From an uncultured Bacilli bacterium (GTDB lineage: Bacteria > Bacillota_I > Bacilli_A > RF39 > UBA660), in the NCBI GenBank assembly GCA_947632395.1, contig CANRPA010000005.1, positions 1 through 44,351 of the forward strand: a stretch of DNA of 44,351 bases, given 5' to 3'. Of this stretch, positions 18,282 through 25,923 are shown piece after piece. The notes beneath the pieces were generated by a model. The model searched no databases. It had not been told where the DNA came from and was given only the letters and a program-made list of their open reading frames with translations. The position numbers and the translations under genes were made by a program. Position 1 is the stretch's first letter; every line of letters begins with the position of its first letter.

Positions 18282-18803
18282 ATGAAATTTAATATTCATG
18301 GAAAAAAGCTTGATGTAACTAGCTCAATTAAAAGTTACATAGAAGAAAAAATAGGGAGATTAGATAAATATTTTGGAAATCCTGATGACATAACAGCAAC
18401 CGTACTTATCAAACTAAGAGGAAATGATCAAGTAGTTGAAGTTACAATTAATGCAAATAAATATATGATAAGAGGAGAAGAATCTCATAAAGATTTATAT
18501 GCAGCGATAGATAAAGTTTCAGATAAAATGGAACGTCAAATAAGAAAAAACAAAACTAGAATGAGTAGAAGGGTTAGTAAAGATTTAGATTTTAATTTGA
18601 ATTTTGAAGAACCAGAAGAAAATAATAATGTCATTGTTAAAAGAAAGACTATACAAAATAAACCAATGGATGAAGAAGAAGCTATTTTACAAATGGAACT
18701 TTCTGGGCATGAATTCTTTGCCTTTAAAAATATGAATACAGATGATGTTAATATATTATATAAGAGAAAAGATGGAAATTATGGTATATTAGAAATTAAA
18801 TAG
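18282..18803 (+). CDS. hpf: Long-form ribosome hibernation promoting factor
   Basis: HPF binds the 30S decoding region and pairs two ribosomes into inactive 100S dimers. The N-terminal domain (MKFNIHGKKLDVTSSIKSYIEEKI) and the C-terminal dimerisation domain (VIVKRKTIQNKPMDEEEAILQMELSGHEFFAF ... RKDGNYGILE) are both present, so this is the long form typical of Firmicutes. The start is ATG at 18282 behind AGAAAGGA, because the track start lies within the promoter; length is 173 residues. hpf directly before secA is a common Firmicutes order. Confidence 0.95.
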   Translation: MKFNIHGKKLDVTSSIKSYIEEKIGRLDKYFGNPDDITATVLIKLRGNDQVVEVTINANKYMIRGEESHKDLYAAIDKVSDKMERQIRKNKTRMSRRVSKDLDFNLNFEEPEENNNVIVKRKTIQNKPMDEEEAILQMELSGHEFFAFKNMNTDDVNILYKRKDGNYGILEIK

Positions 18804-18822
18804 GAATTTTCCTATTTTTTTT
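18798..18822 (+). terminator. Terminator of hpf
   Basis: AAATAGGA / TCCTATTT with a four-base loop, then a T tract. It includes the hpf stop codon. Confidence 0.8.
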
Positions 18823-18837
18823 AAATTTACTATTATT

Positions 18838-18866
18838 TTTACATAATATTTGATAAAATATATATA
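18838..18866 (+). promoter_or_regulatory. Possible promoter of secA
   Basis: TTTACA (18838-18843) and TATATA (18861-18866) with a 17-base spacer precede secA after the hpf terminator. The -10 is imperfect and the region is AT-rich, so this is tentative. Confidence 0.45.
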
Positions 18867-18887
18867 TAAGACAAAGGAGAATGATAC

Positions 18888-21380
18888 ATGAAGTTTTTAA
18901 AAAAAATATTCAATCACGAATATAGAGAGTTAGAAAAATTTAAAGAAATAGCAAATCAAGTAATTGCGCTTGATGAAGAATATTCAAAATTATCAGATAA
19001 GGATTTGAAGCATAAAACAGAAGAATTTAAAAAAAGACTTGAAAATGGTGAAACACTTGAAGATATCAAAGTAGAAGCCTTTGCTACTGCACGCGAAGCC
19101 GCAAGTCGTGTAATAGGAGAAAAACCATATTATGTACAAATAATAGGTGGACTTGCAATTCACTATGGTAATATAGCAGAAATGAAAACAGGTGAAGGTA
19201 AAACTTTAACATCTACAATGCCTGCTTATTTAAATGCACTAACAGGTGAAGGTGTACACATAATAACAGTTAATGAATATTTAGCTGAGCGTGATGCAAA
19301 TTGGATGGGTGAAATTTATAGATTCTTAGGACTTACGGTAGGTATTAATTATCGTGAACTTTCAACTAATGATAAAAGAGAAGCTTATAATTGTGATATA
19401 TTGTACTCAACAAATAATGAAATAGGATTTGATTATTTAAGAGATAATATGGTAATAAAAGCAAGTGATAGAGTAGCACGCCCTTATAACTTTGCTATTA
19501 TAGATGAAGTAGACTCAGTATTAATAGATGAAGCTCGTACTCCACTTATTATATCAGGTGGATTTATGAAATCTGCTAATTTATATATGCAAACGGATAA
19601 ATTTGTTAAAGGATTAAAGGAAAATGATGGATATATATACGATGAAAAAACAAAAGCAGTATCACTTGATCAAAAGGGTATTGAAAAGGCAGAAAAAACA
19701 TTTGCTGTAGATAACCTATATGATATTAATAATACAAATTTAGTACACTTTATAAATCAAGCATTAAAAGCTAATTATGCTATGAAAATAGATGTAGATT
19801 ATGTAGTAAATGATGGAAAAATAGTAATAGTAGATCCATTTACAGGCCGTTTAATGCAAGGTCGTTCTTATTCAGATGGACTTCATCAAGCAATAGAGGC
19901 AAAAGAAGGAGTACAAATAAATGAGGAAACTAAGACTTTAGCAACTATTACATTTCAAAATTTATTTAGAATGTATAAAAAATTATCTGGTATGACTGGT
20001 ACAGCAAAAACAGAAGAAGAAGAATTTAGAGATATTTATAACATGTATGTTATTCAAATACCAACAAATAAGCCAATAGCTCGTAAAGATTATGGAGATT
20101 TATTATTTGCTACAAAAGAGGGTAAATATAAAGCAATAGTAAATGAAATAAAGGAACGTCATGAAAAAGGTCAACCAGTATTAGTAGGTACAATAGCAGT
20201 TGAAACAAGTGAATTAATAAGTGAAAGACTTAAAAAAATTAAAATTCCACATGAAGTATTAAATGCTAAAAATCATGCAAGAGAAGCAGAAATTATTGCT
20301 AAAGCAGGAGAAAAAGGAGCCGTTACAATAGCTACAAATATGGCAGGACGTGGAACAGATATCAAGCTTACAGACGAAGTAAAAGAACTTGGAGGACTTT
20401 TTGTAATAGGTACAGAACGTCATGAATCAAGACGTATAGATAATCAGTTAAGAGGTCGTTCAGGTCGTCAAGGAGACCCTGGAGAAAGCCAATTTTGTGT
20501 ATCATTTGAAGATGATCTTATGGTTAGATTTGGAACAGATAGAGCCAAATTAATGCTACAAAGAATAGGCTTTGGAGAAGATGTTTCAATAAGAAATAAA
20601 ATGTTATCAAGTTCAATAGAATCTGCCCAAAAAAGAGTAGAGGGTAATAATTTCGATACAAGAAAAACTTTACTTGAATATGATGATGTTATTAATGAAC
20701 AAAGATCAATAATATATGAAAAAAGAAATCAAATACTTGATATGGAATCTATTAAAGAAATAATAGAAGAAATGGTAGGAAATTTTGTTAAGGATATAGT
20801 TTATGGTCGTTTACAAGATGAAAAAGAATTAAATAGAAATGATAAATCAGAAATACTTGAAAAAATAAATGAACTTGTTAAAGATAAAGTAATCTTTGAT
20901 GAAATAGAGTATAAAAATTCTGATGAAATAATTGAATATCTAAGTCAAAAATTATTAACAGAATATCAAGATAAAGTTAAAAAGATACCAGAAGAGATTA
21001 CAAATGAATTTGAAAAGGCAATAACTTTAAGAGTAATAGATACATATTGGATGGAACATATAAATACTATGTCACATTTAAAAGAAGGAATACACCTAAG
21101 AGGTTATGGACAAAATAATCCACTAATGGAATATAAAAATGAAGGGTATGAACTATTTGATGAATTACTTGCTAGAATAGATGCTCAAGTAACTACATAT
21201 TTATTAAAAGCAGAAGTAAGGCAAAATAGTGAACGCAAAAAAGTAGCTGATAATGTATCAACTAATGAAGATAAAGTTAAACAAAAGAAAGCTACACCAA
21301 AAAGGGTACAGAAAATAGGTAGAAATGCCCCATGTCCTTGTGGTTCGGGCAAAAAGTACAAGAACTGTTGCGGAAAATGA
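18888..21380 (+). CDS. secA: Preprotein translocase ATPase SecA
   Basis: SecA drives secretory proteins through SecYEG. Walker A is AEMKTGEGKTLTS, the DEAD-box motif is DEVDSVLIDEARTPL, the second helicase half has ATNMAGRGTDI and QLRGRSGRQGDPG. The C terminus carries the SecB/ribosome-binding zinc motif CPCGSGKKYKNCCGK. 830 residues is typical. AAAGGAG lies eight bases before ATG. No prfB follows; instead the gene is followed by the abiE module. Confidence 0.98.
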   Translation: MKFLKKIFNHEYRELEKFKEIANQVIALDEEYSKLSDKDLKHKTEEFKKRLENGETLEDIKVEAFATAREAASRVIGEKPYYVQIIGGLAIHYGNIAEMKTGEGKTLTSTMPAYLNALTGEGVHIITVNEYLAERDANWMGEIYRFLGLTVGINYRELSTNDKREAYNCDILYSTNNEIGFDYLRDNMVIKASDRVARPYNFAIIDEVDSVLIDEARTPLIISGGFMKSANLYMQTDKFVKGLKENDGYIYDEKTKAVSLDQKGIEKAEKTFAVDNLYDINNTNLVHFINQALKANYAMKIDVDYVVNDGKIVIVDPFTGRLMQGRSYSDGLHQAIEAKEGVQINEETKTLATITFQNLFRMYKKLSGMTGTAKTEEEEFRDIYNMYVIQIPTNKPIARKDYGDLLFATKEGKYKAIVNEIKERHEKGQPVLVGTIAVETSELISERLKKIKIPHEVLNAKNHAREAEIIAKAGEKGAVTIATNMAGRGTDIKLTDEVKELGGLFVIGTERHESRRIDNQLRGRSGRQGDPGESQFCVSFEDDLMVRFGTDRAKLMLQRIGFGEDVSIRNKMLSSSIESAQKRVEGNNFDTRKTLLEYDDVINEQRSIIYEKRNQILDMESIKEIIEEMVGNFVKDIVYGRLQDEKELNRNDKSEILEKINELVKDKVIFDEIEYKNSDEIIEYLSQKLLTEYQDKVKKIPEEITNEFEKAITLRVIDTYWMEHINTMSHLKEGIHLRGYGQNNPLMEYKNEGYELFDELLARIDAQVTTYLLKAEVRQNSERKKVADNVSTNEDKVKQKKATPKRVQKIGRNAPCPCGSGKKYKNCCGK

Positions 21381-21491
21381 TTGTAAAATAAGGGCTTGCA
21401 AGCAATTTTTTAAAAAATAAAATATTTGCAAATTTGTAATTTGTTTGCCAAAAAAATTAAAAAAACTAAAAAATCATTTGAAATTAAAGGA

Positions 21492-21524
21492 AATGTTAAC
21501 CAGTAAAGTATGTTAACATTTTTT
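21492..21524 (+). terminator. Perfect hairpin terminator after secA
   Basis: AATGTTAAC (21492-21500) and GTTAACATT (21512-21520) pair perfectly around 11 bases and run into a T tract. It is the only strong terminator seen after secA, about 110 bases past the stop. The TGTTAACATTTTT end reappears right after abiEii. Confidence 0.75.
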
Positions 21525-21550
21525 AATTTTTAGAAAAAAAACAAAAAGCA

Positions 21551-21598
21551 TGTTCCTTTTAACATACATATATGATATAATGTATGTAGAAAGGAACA
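21551..21598. promoter_or_regulatory. Promoter and 48-base inverted-repeat operator of abiE
   Basis: Two 19-base arms, TGTTCCTTTTAACATACAT (21551-21569) and ATGTATGTAGAAAGGAACA (21580-21598), are inverted copies matching at 17 of 19 positions. The ten-base centre and inner arm carry the TATAAT box (21576-21581). AbiEi antitoxins are known to bind inverted repeats in their own promoter, so this is very likely the autoregulation site of the downstream pair. The ATG of abiEi lies eight bases beyond it; the right arm supplies the AAAGGA binding site. Confidence 0.8.
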
Positions 21599-21605
21599 AA
21601 GAAAA

Positions 21606-22199
21606 ATGAATAAAGAAGATATTATATTAAATTTAGCTAAAAAAAATAATGGAATTATTACCACAAAAGAAGTAGTAAGTAAAAATATAAATAAGATTTT
21701 TTTGACAAGATTAGTTAATAACAAAAAACTAGAAAGAGTAAAAAAAGGTTTATATGTTTTGCCTTCTACTTGGGGTGATGAATATTTCAATTTAATTTAT
21801 GGAAATAATGCAGTTTTTTCTTATGAAACAGCTTTATATTTTTTAGAACTTTGCCAGTCGGTTCCAAGTGAATATCATATTACAGTAAATAGGGGATATA
21901 ATGGAAGTTTAAGGAAAATTAAAAAAGTGAAACTACATTTTGTGAAAAAAGAATTATTTGATTTAGGCTTAATTGAGATGAAAAGTCCTCAAGGACAATT
22001 TATAAAATGTTATAATGCAGAAAGATGTATATGTGATTTACTTAGGAATAGAGATAATCAAGATATAGAAATAATTAAATATGCTATAACAGAATATTTG
22101 AAGGATAAAAATAAGAGAAATATTCCTTTACTTCTTGATTATGCAAAAGTATTTAATATTCTAGATGATATCAATAAATATTTGGAGGTGCTAATATAA
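21606..22199 (+). CDS. abiEi: AbiEi-family antitoxin
   Basis: 197 residues. The N-terminal 75 or so form a winged-helix (NGIITTKEVVSKNINKIFLTRLVNNKKLERVKKGLYVLP), which binds the promoter. The C-terminal domain (FSYETALYFLELCQSVPSEYHITVNRGY ... QFIKCYNAERCICDLLRNR) is the AbiEi antitoxin part. In known systems it represses the operon and counteracts the nucleotidyltransferase toxin without stable binding (type IV). It shares one base with the toxin gene. The inverted repeat upstream fits self-repression. Confidence 0.88.
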   Translation: MNKEDIILNLAKKNNGIITTKEVVSKNINKIFLTRLVNNKKLERVKKGLYVLPSTWGDEYFNLIYGNNAVFSYETALYFLELCQSVPSEYHITVNRGYNGSLRKIKKVKLHFVKKELFDLGLIEMKSPQGQFIKCYNAERCICDLLRNRDNQDIEIIKYAITEYLKDKNKRNIPLLLDYAKVFNILDDINKYLEVLI

Positions 22200-23053
22200 T
22201 GATTGATGCTGAAGATTTAAAAATTAAAGTAAAGACTAAAGCCCATGAAAATAACTTAGAACCTCAAGATATTATGCAAATGTATTTTTTTGAAAGGCTT
22301 TTATATAGAATATCAATAAGTGCATATAAATACAATTTTATATTAAAAGGTGGATTATTACTATCTGCAATATTTGGTGATGATCGTAGAACTACACAAG
22401 ATATGGATACTATGATAAAAGGAATTCCACTAGATGAAAGAAAAATAGAGAAAGTTATAAATGAGATTATTAATATAGATTGTGAAGATGGAATAAGTTA
22501 TAGTTTAAAGAAATCAAGAGAAATAAGATTAAATGATAAATATGGAGGAATTAGAGTAAACCTTCTAGGATATAAAGAACATTTACAAGTGCCACTATCT
22601 ATTGATATAACAGTAGGTGATCCAATTACTCCAAGAGAATTAGAATATAGATATAAATGTATGTTTGATGATTCTTATATTAACATTATGGCTTTTAATA
22701 TGGAAACTATTATTGCTGAAAAATTTGAAACATTCATTTCTGATAATATTATGAATACAAGAACGAAAGATTTTTATGATTTGTATATTTTATTAACTAG
22801 ATATTATGATAAAATTGATAAAAAAGTTTTAGTAAAGGCAATTAAAAACACTTTTGAAAGAAGAGAAACTGATTTTGATATAGATAAAATCATATATAAT
22901 TTTAGTAAAATAAAAGAAAGTGATAAGTTAAGATTAAATTTTAAAAATTATAAAAATAAAAAATCTTATGTATCTGATATTGATTATGATGAAATAATGA
23001 ATGCAATTAATTTGGTTATTGAATTATTAAAAAAAGAATTGGTTACAGTTTAG
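22199..23053 (+). CDS. abiEii: AbiEii-family nucleotidyltransferase toxin
   Basis: 284 residues with the DNA polymerase beta-like nucleotidyltransferase signature: GG at 51-52 followed by RRTTQDMD (D68, D70). The later motif AEKFETFISDNIMNTRTKDFYDLYIL carries the conserved Lys and Asp. Family members transfer nucleotides to tRNA or other acceptors and cause growth arrest that blocks phage. All key residues look intact. GGAGGTG lies ten bases before ATG, inside abiEi. A terminator follows six bases after the stop. Confidence 0.9.
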   Translation: MIDAEDLKIKVKTKAHENNLEPQDIMQMYFFERLLYRISISAYKYNFILKGGLLLSAIFGDDRRTTQDMDTMIKGIPLDERKIEKVINEIINIDCEDGISYSLKKSREIRLNDKYGGIRVNLLGYKEHLQVPLSIDITVGDPITPRELEYRYKCMFDDSYINIMAFNMETIIAEKFETFISDNIMNTRTKDFYDLYILLTRYYDKIDKKVLVKAIKNTFERRETDFDIDKIIYNFSKIKESDKLRLNFKNYKNKKSYVSDIDYDEIMNAINLVIELLKKELVTV

Positions 23054-23058
23054 AAAAG

Positions 23059-23085
23059 TGTTAACATTTTTGTTGACATTTTTTT
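23059..23085 (+). terminator. Terminator of abiE
   Basis: TGTTAAC / GTTGACA pair (one G-U) around ATTTTT and lead into seven T. Placed directly after the abiEii stop. Its left part repeats the TGTTAACATTTTT end of the terminator upstream of abiE. Confidence 0.75.
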
Positions 23086-23138
23086 ATGGAAAAATTTTGA
23101 AATTTAACAAAAAAATAAGTTAATCAAAATAAGAAAAG

Positions 23139-23257
23139 GAGATGACTAACTATAAAAAGTCAACTCATTTTTCTCAAAAATCTTAAAAAGATTTTTCAGA
23201 GTATTGAACACTTTGTCAACACTCTGAAAAAATGTCATCTTTATGTTGACATTTTTT
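23139..23257. repeat. Cluster of four consecutive hairpins with shared GTCAA/TTGAC arms
   Basis: In about 120 bases there are four stems: GAGATGAC / GTCAACTC, then AAAAATCTT / AAGATTTTT (perfect, flanked by A and T runs), then CAGAGTATTGA / TCAACACTCTG, then AATGTCA / TGACATT with a T tract. The last is a good rightward terminator. Several arms share GTTGAC-like sequence with the abiE terminator. The region between abiE and the AraC-type gene holds no ORF. It could be a small structured RNA or eroded repeats. Confidence 0.55.
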
Positions 23258-23309
23258 GCTACTTTTAAAAATAAAATTATTTGATTAGCATGATTGTTAG
23301 TTAAAGATA

Positions 23310-23771
23310 TTATAGTTTATATTTTTTAACATAATTATTAAATTGTGGTTTCCTATGATTTAGATAATTTAGAGCATTAGTTTTAATACTACTTATTCTA
23401 GATACATTATATAGAATTTTTTCTTGTTCTTCAGTTGTTACATATTTATAATTTAAATACTTTTTATATATAATTGGACTAACTCCTATAATTTTTTTAA
23501 AAGTTTCAGAAAAATATTCTAAAGAATTAAAACCATTTTTAAAAGCAATACTTAATATATAATTATCATTTTTGAAAAATAGTAAACTATTATATATTCT
23601 TATTATATTTATATATTCGTGTATTGAAATATTTAATTCCTTTTTAAATTTTTTCATAATATATGTTTTATTAAAATAAAATATTAAACTTAATTCTTCA
23701 ATAGTTATTTCTTTATTTATGTTTTTATTTAAATATTCTAAAATATTACATATTAAGTCATTAGAGTACAT
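23310..23771 (-). CDS. AraC-type HTH protein
   Basis: 153 residues. The first 105 or so form a double helix-turn-helix of the AraC/XylS type: ITIEELSLIFYFNKTYIMKKFKKELNISIHEYI then ILSIAFKNGFNSLEYFSETFKKIIGVSPIIYKKY. There is no ligand-binding domain; a 45-residue tail of unknown role follows. It is divergent from the TraG-like gene, with 110 bases between, so it might regulate it. Target and signal are unknown. Confidence 0.85.
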   Translation of the reverse strand: MYSNDLICNILEYLNKNINKEITIEELSLIFYFNKTYIMKKFKKELNISIHEYINIIRIYNSLLFFKNDNYILSIAFKNGFNSLEYFSETFKKIIGVSPIIYKKYLNYKYVTTEEQEKILYNVSRISSIKTNALNYLNHRKPQFNNYVKKYKL

Positions 23772-23848
23772 AAAATCACCTTTATTAATTAATTATAACA
23801 ATTTTTTGAATAAAAAGCCATTTTTGTTTAAGTTAATAGAAAAGTAGA

Positions 23849-23857
23849 TGCTATAAT
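23849..23857 (+). promoter_or_regulatory. Extended -10 promoter of the TraG-like gene
   Basis: TGCTATAAT is an extended -10 (TGnTATAAT); no good -35 is seen. The start would be near 23864, 18 bases before the chosen start codon. Confidence 0.55.
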
Positions 23858-23881
23858 TAGATTGTGAAAGGAGTGATATGC

Positions 23882-25231
23882 ATGGCATATTCAAGATGGG
23901 CGACTGAAGAAGAACTAAAGTCAAAATTAACCCAAATCAGTTATGATTCTGAAATAAAAAAATCAGGAATTCCTTTGATGTATGATGACAAATATCTTTA
24001 TATTAAAGATGATGAATCCCATACCATGGTTATAGGCTCAGCAGGAAGTGGCAAAACACAAACAACAATGCTAACTCAGTTAAGACTTGCTATTAAAGCA
24101 AATGAATCATTTGTAATTCATGATGTTAAGGGTGAGGTTTATGATTTATTATCTGGTGAACTAAAGAAACAAAATTACAATATAGTTGTGATTAATTTAG
24201 ACAATCCTACTGTAGGCAATAATTTTAATCCTTTAACTTTACCTTATGAATTATATAAGAAAGGTGAAAAAGATAAAGCTATTGAATTATTAGAAAGCAT
24301 TGGATATTATTTTTGTTGTAATGAAACATTTGATGTAAAAGCTGATCCATTTTGGGTAAATTCAGCTATCTCATTATTTATAGGTTTATCTTTATATCTA
24401 TTTGAAAATGCAACTGAAGAAGAAATAAATATTAGTAGTTTATTAAATTTAGTATCAGAATTTGAAAAATTATCAGAAGAAATTAAGAAAATGGATAAAA
24501 CATCAGCAATTTATATTAATTTGTCTAATATTGTTCTTGCCCCTAATGAAACAAGAGGAAGTATAATATCAGTATTTGTACAAAATATAAGATTATTTGT
24601 ATCAAGAGAATCATTATTAAAATTATTATCTTCAACAAATTTCAATATTGAAAATGTACAAAAAGACAAAACAGCTATATTTATAATTAGCAATAGTAAA
24701 TTTGTTTCAAAGAGATTAATTCCTTTAATTATTGAAGAATGTTATTTTGCTGCAACTATGACTAATGATAAAACTCGTAGATTAAATATAGTTTTAGATG
24801 ATTTTGAAAATTTGATTCCAATTAGAGAATTTAATAATATGTTGACACTTGCAAGAAGTAATAATATAAAATTTAGTATCTTTGTAAGAAGTATATTAGA
24901 ATTAAGAAATATTTATGGAGTAGAAGGTACTGAAATATTAAAAATGGTATTTGGAAATATCATATACTTATTAGCAAATGATATTGAAACATTACAAGAT
25001 ATTTCAAAACTATGTGGTAATCAAAAATCTGAATATGGAATAGAACCTTTAATTTCCGTTGAAGAATTAAAATTACTTAATACTTTTGAGGCTATTGTTT
25101 TAATTCCCAGAATTAATCCTATAAGAACTAAATTATTACCTGATTATAAAATTGATTGGAAATTTAGTGAAGAAAAAGTTCCTATGCAAGAGTTTAAAAA
25201 TAAAACTGTTAAAGCATTTTGTATAAAATAA
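23882..25231 (+). CDS. Orphan TraG/VirD4-like coupling ATPase
   Basis: 449 residues. Walker A is GSAGSGKT (residues 52-59) in MVIGSAGSGKTQTTML, followed by the TraG-type VIHDVKGEVYDLLSGEL and NNFNPLT; Walker B is LNIVLDDFENLI near residue 305. This is the soluble motor part of type IV coupling proteins, which feed DNA or proteins to a conjugation channel. It lacks the N-terminal membrane segments and no relaxase, VirB4 or other transfer genes lie nearby, so it is either a relic of a conjugative element or a motor recruited for another role. ATG at 23882 lies nine bases after AGGAG; the track start at 23864 is upstream of that site. Confidence 0.82.
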   Translation: MAYSRWATEEELKSKLTQISYDSEIKKSGIPLMYDDKYLYIKDDESHTMVIGSAGSGKTQTTMLTQLRLAIKANESFVIHDVKGEVYDLLSGELKKQNYNIVVINLDNPTVGNNFNPLTLPYELYKKGEKDKAIELLESIGYYFCCNETFDVKADPFWVNSAISLFIGLSLYLFENATEEEINISSLLNLVSEFEKLSEEIKKMDKTSAIYINLSNIVLAPNETRGSIISVFVQNIRLFVSRESLLKLLSSTNFNIENVQKDKTAIFIISNSKFVSKRLIPLIIEECYFAATMTNDKTRRLNIVLDDFENLIPIREFNNMLTLARSNNIKFSIFVRSILELRNIYGVEGTEILKMVFGNIIYLLANDIETLQDISKLCGNQKSEYGIEPLISVEELKLLNTFEAIVLIPRINPIRTKLLPDYKIDWKFSEEKVPMQEFKNKTVKAFCIK

Positions 25232-25259
25232 AAATGTAATTTAACTTAAAAAGCACGAT

Positions 25260-25463
25260 ATGTTTGAGAAAGAAAATATTTCTAAACAATTAACAAAATA
25301 AGAAATTGTGATAGTAAACGAATGCAAACAATGTTTGCAAATTAGTCTTAAAAATAACAATAATATAATAAATACTGAAGCATGTTCAACTTGTAAGACT
25401 GGTAAGAAATACAAAAATTGTTGTGGAAAAGTGGTAATTTTTATAAGTTTTTGCGAAGTATAG
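25260..25463 (+). pseudogene. Remnant of a small SEC-C zinc-motif protein
   Basis: Not in the ORF track. One frame reads MFEKENISKQLTK, stop, then EIVIVNECKQCLQ ... ACSTCKTGKKYKNCCGK followed by a short tail and stop. The last part is a SEC-C motif (CxxC...KKYKxCCGK), close to the end of the SecA encoded 4 kb upstream. An internal TAA and the lack of a good start after it suggest a broken gene. It might instead be a 51-residue protein from GTG at 25308, but no ribosome binding site is seen there. Confidence 0.55.
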
Positions 25464-25905
25464 GTCTTTGAAAAAATCATAAAAAAATCAAAAAAATTGA
25501 AAAATGTACACAAAAAGATTCAATTTATTCACAAAAATATCAAAAAAACGTAGAATCAGTGGTTTTCAATGGAACATTTTATGATAAAAGTGTAAATCAG
25601 CATTTGTGCTGATTTTTATTTCACTTAAATTAGAATATTTATAGTCAAATACATTTAAAATATATTTTTCCATATTTTTAAATGTTTTAAGCATTTTTTT
25701 CATATTCATACATTTAGAAACTTTGTTATTTTTACCATTAATATCTACGATTTTTAAATAATTTTTATAAAAAATACATTTTTTAAATTTAATAATAACA
25801 TTTTGTTGACAATTTCACCCTTTTGTTAATTTTTTGTTTAAAATTTAAAATATTTTCTTTTTTATTATAATGTGTTATAATTAATATGTTACAATAAAAT
25901 ATGAT
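25464..25905. other. AT-rich gap without a convincing gene
   Basis: Between the SEC-C remnant and essC there is one good terminator (25594-25620) and long A/T runs. A 47-codon open frame on - (25566-25709) spans the terminator and has no ribosome binding site. A GTTGACA similar to the abiE-flanking hairpins occurs near 25805. Two TATAAT sequences (25866 and 25876) precede essC without a clear -35. It looks like decayed sequence. Confidence 0.6.
25594..25620 (+). terminator. Intrinsic terminator upstream of the type VII locus
   Basis: AAATCAGCA / TGCTGATTT pair perfectly around TTTG and are followed by TTATTT. It would stop transcripts from the TraG-like gene and isolate the secretion locus. 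Confidence 0.8.
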
Positions 25906-25923
25906 ATGTTAGGGGTTGTACTT

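Noticed and set aside
25241-25513. 90-residue reverse ORF
   Set aside because: Shadow of the SEC-C remnant frame; Phe-rich as expected for the complement of A-rich coding sequence.
25566-25709. 47-codon reverse ORF in the gap before essC
   Set aside because: It crosses a strong + strand terminator, has no RBS and resembles no family; likely chance or debris.
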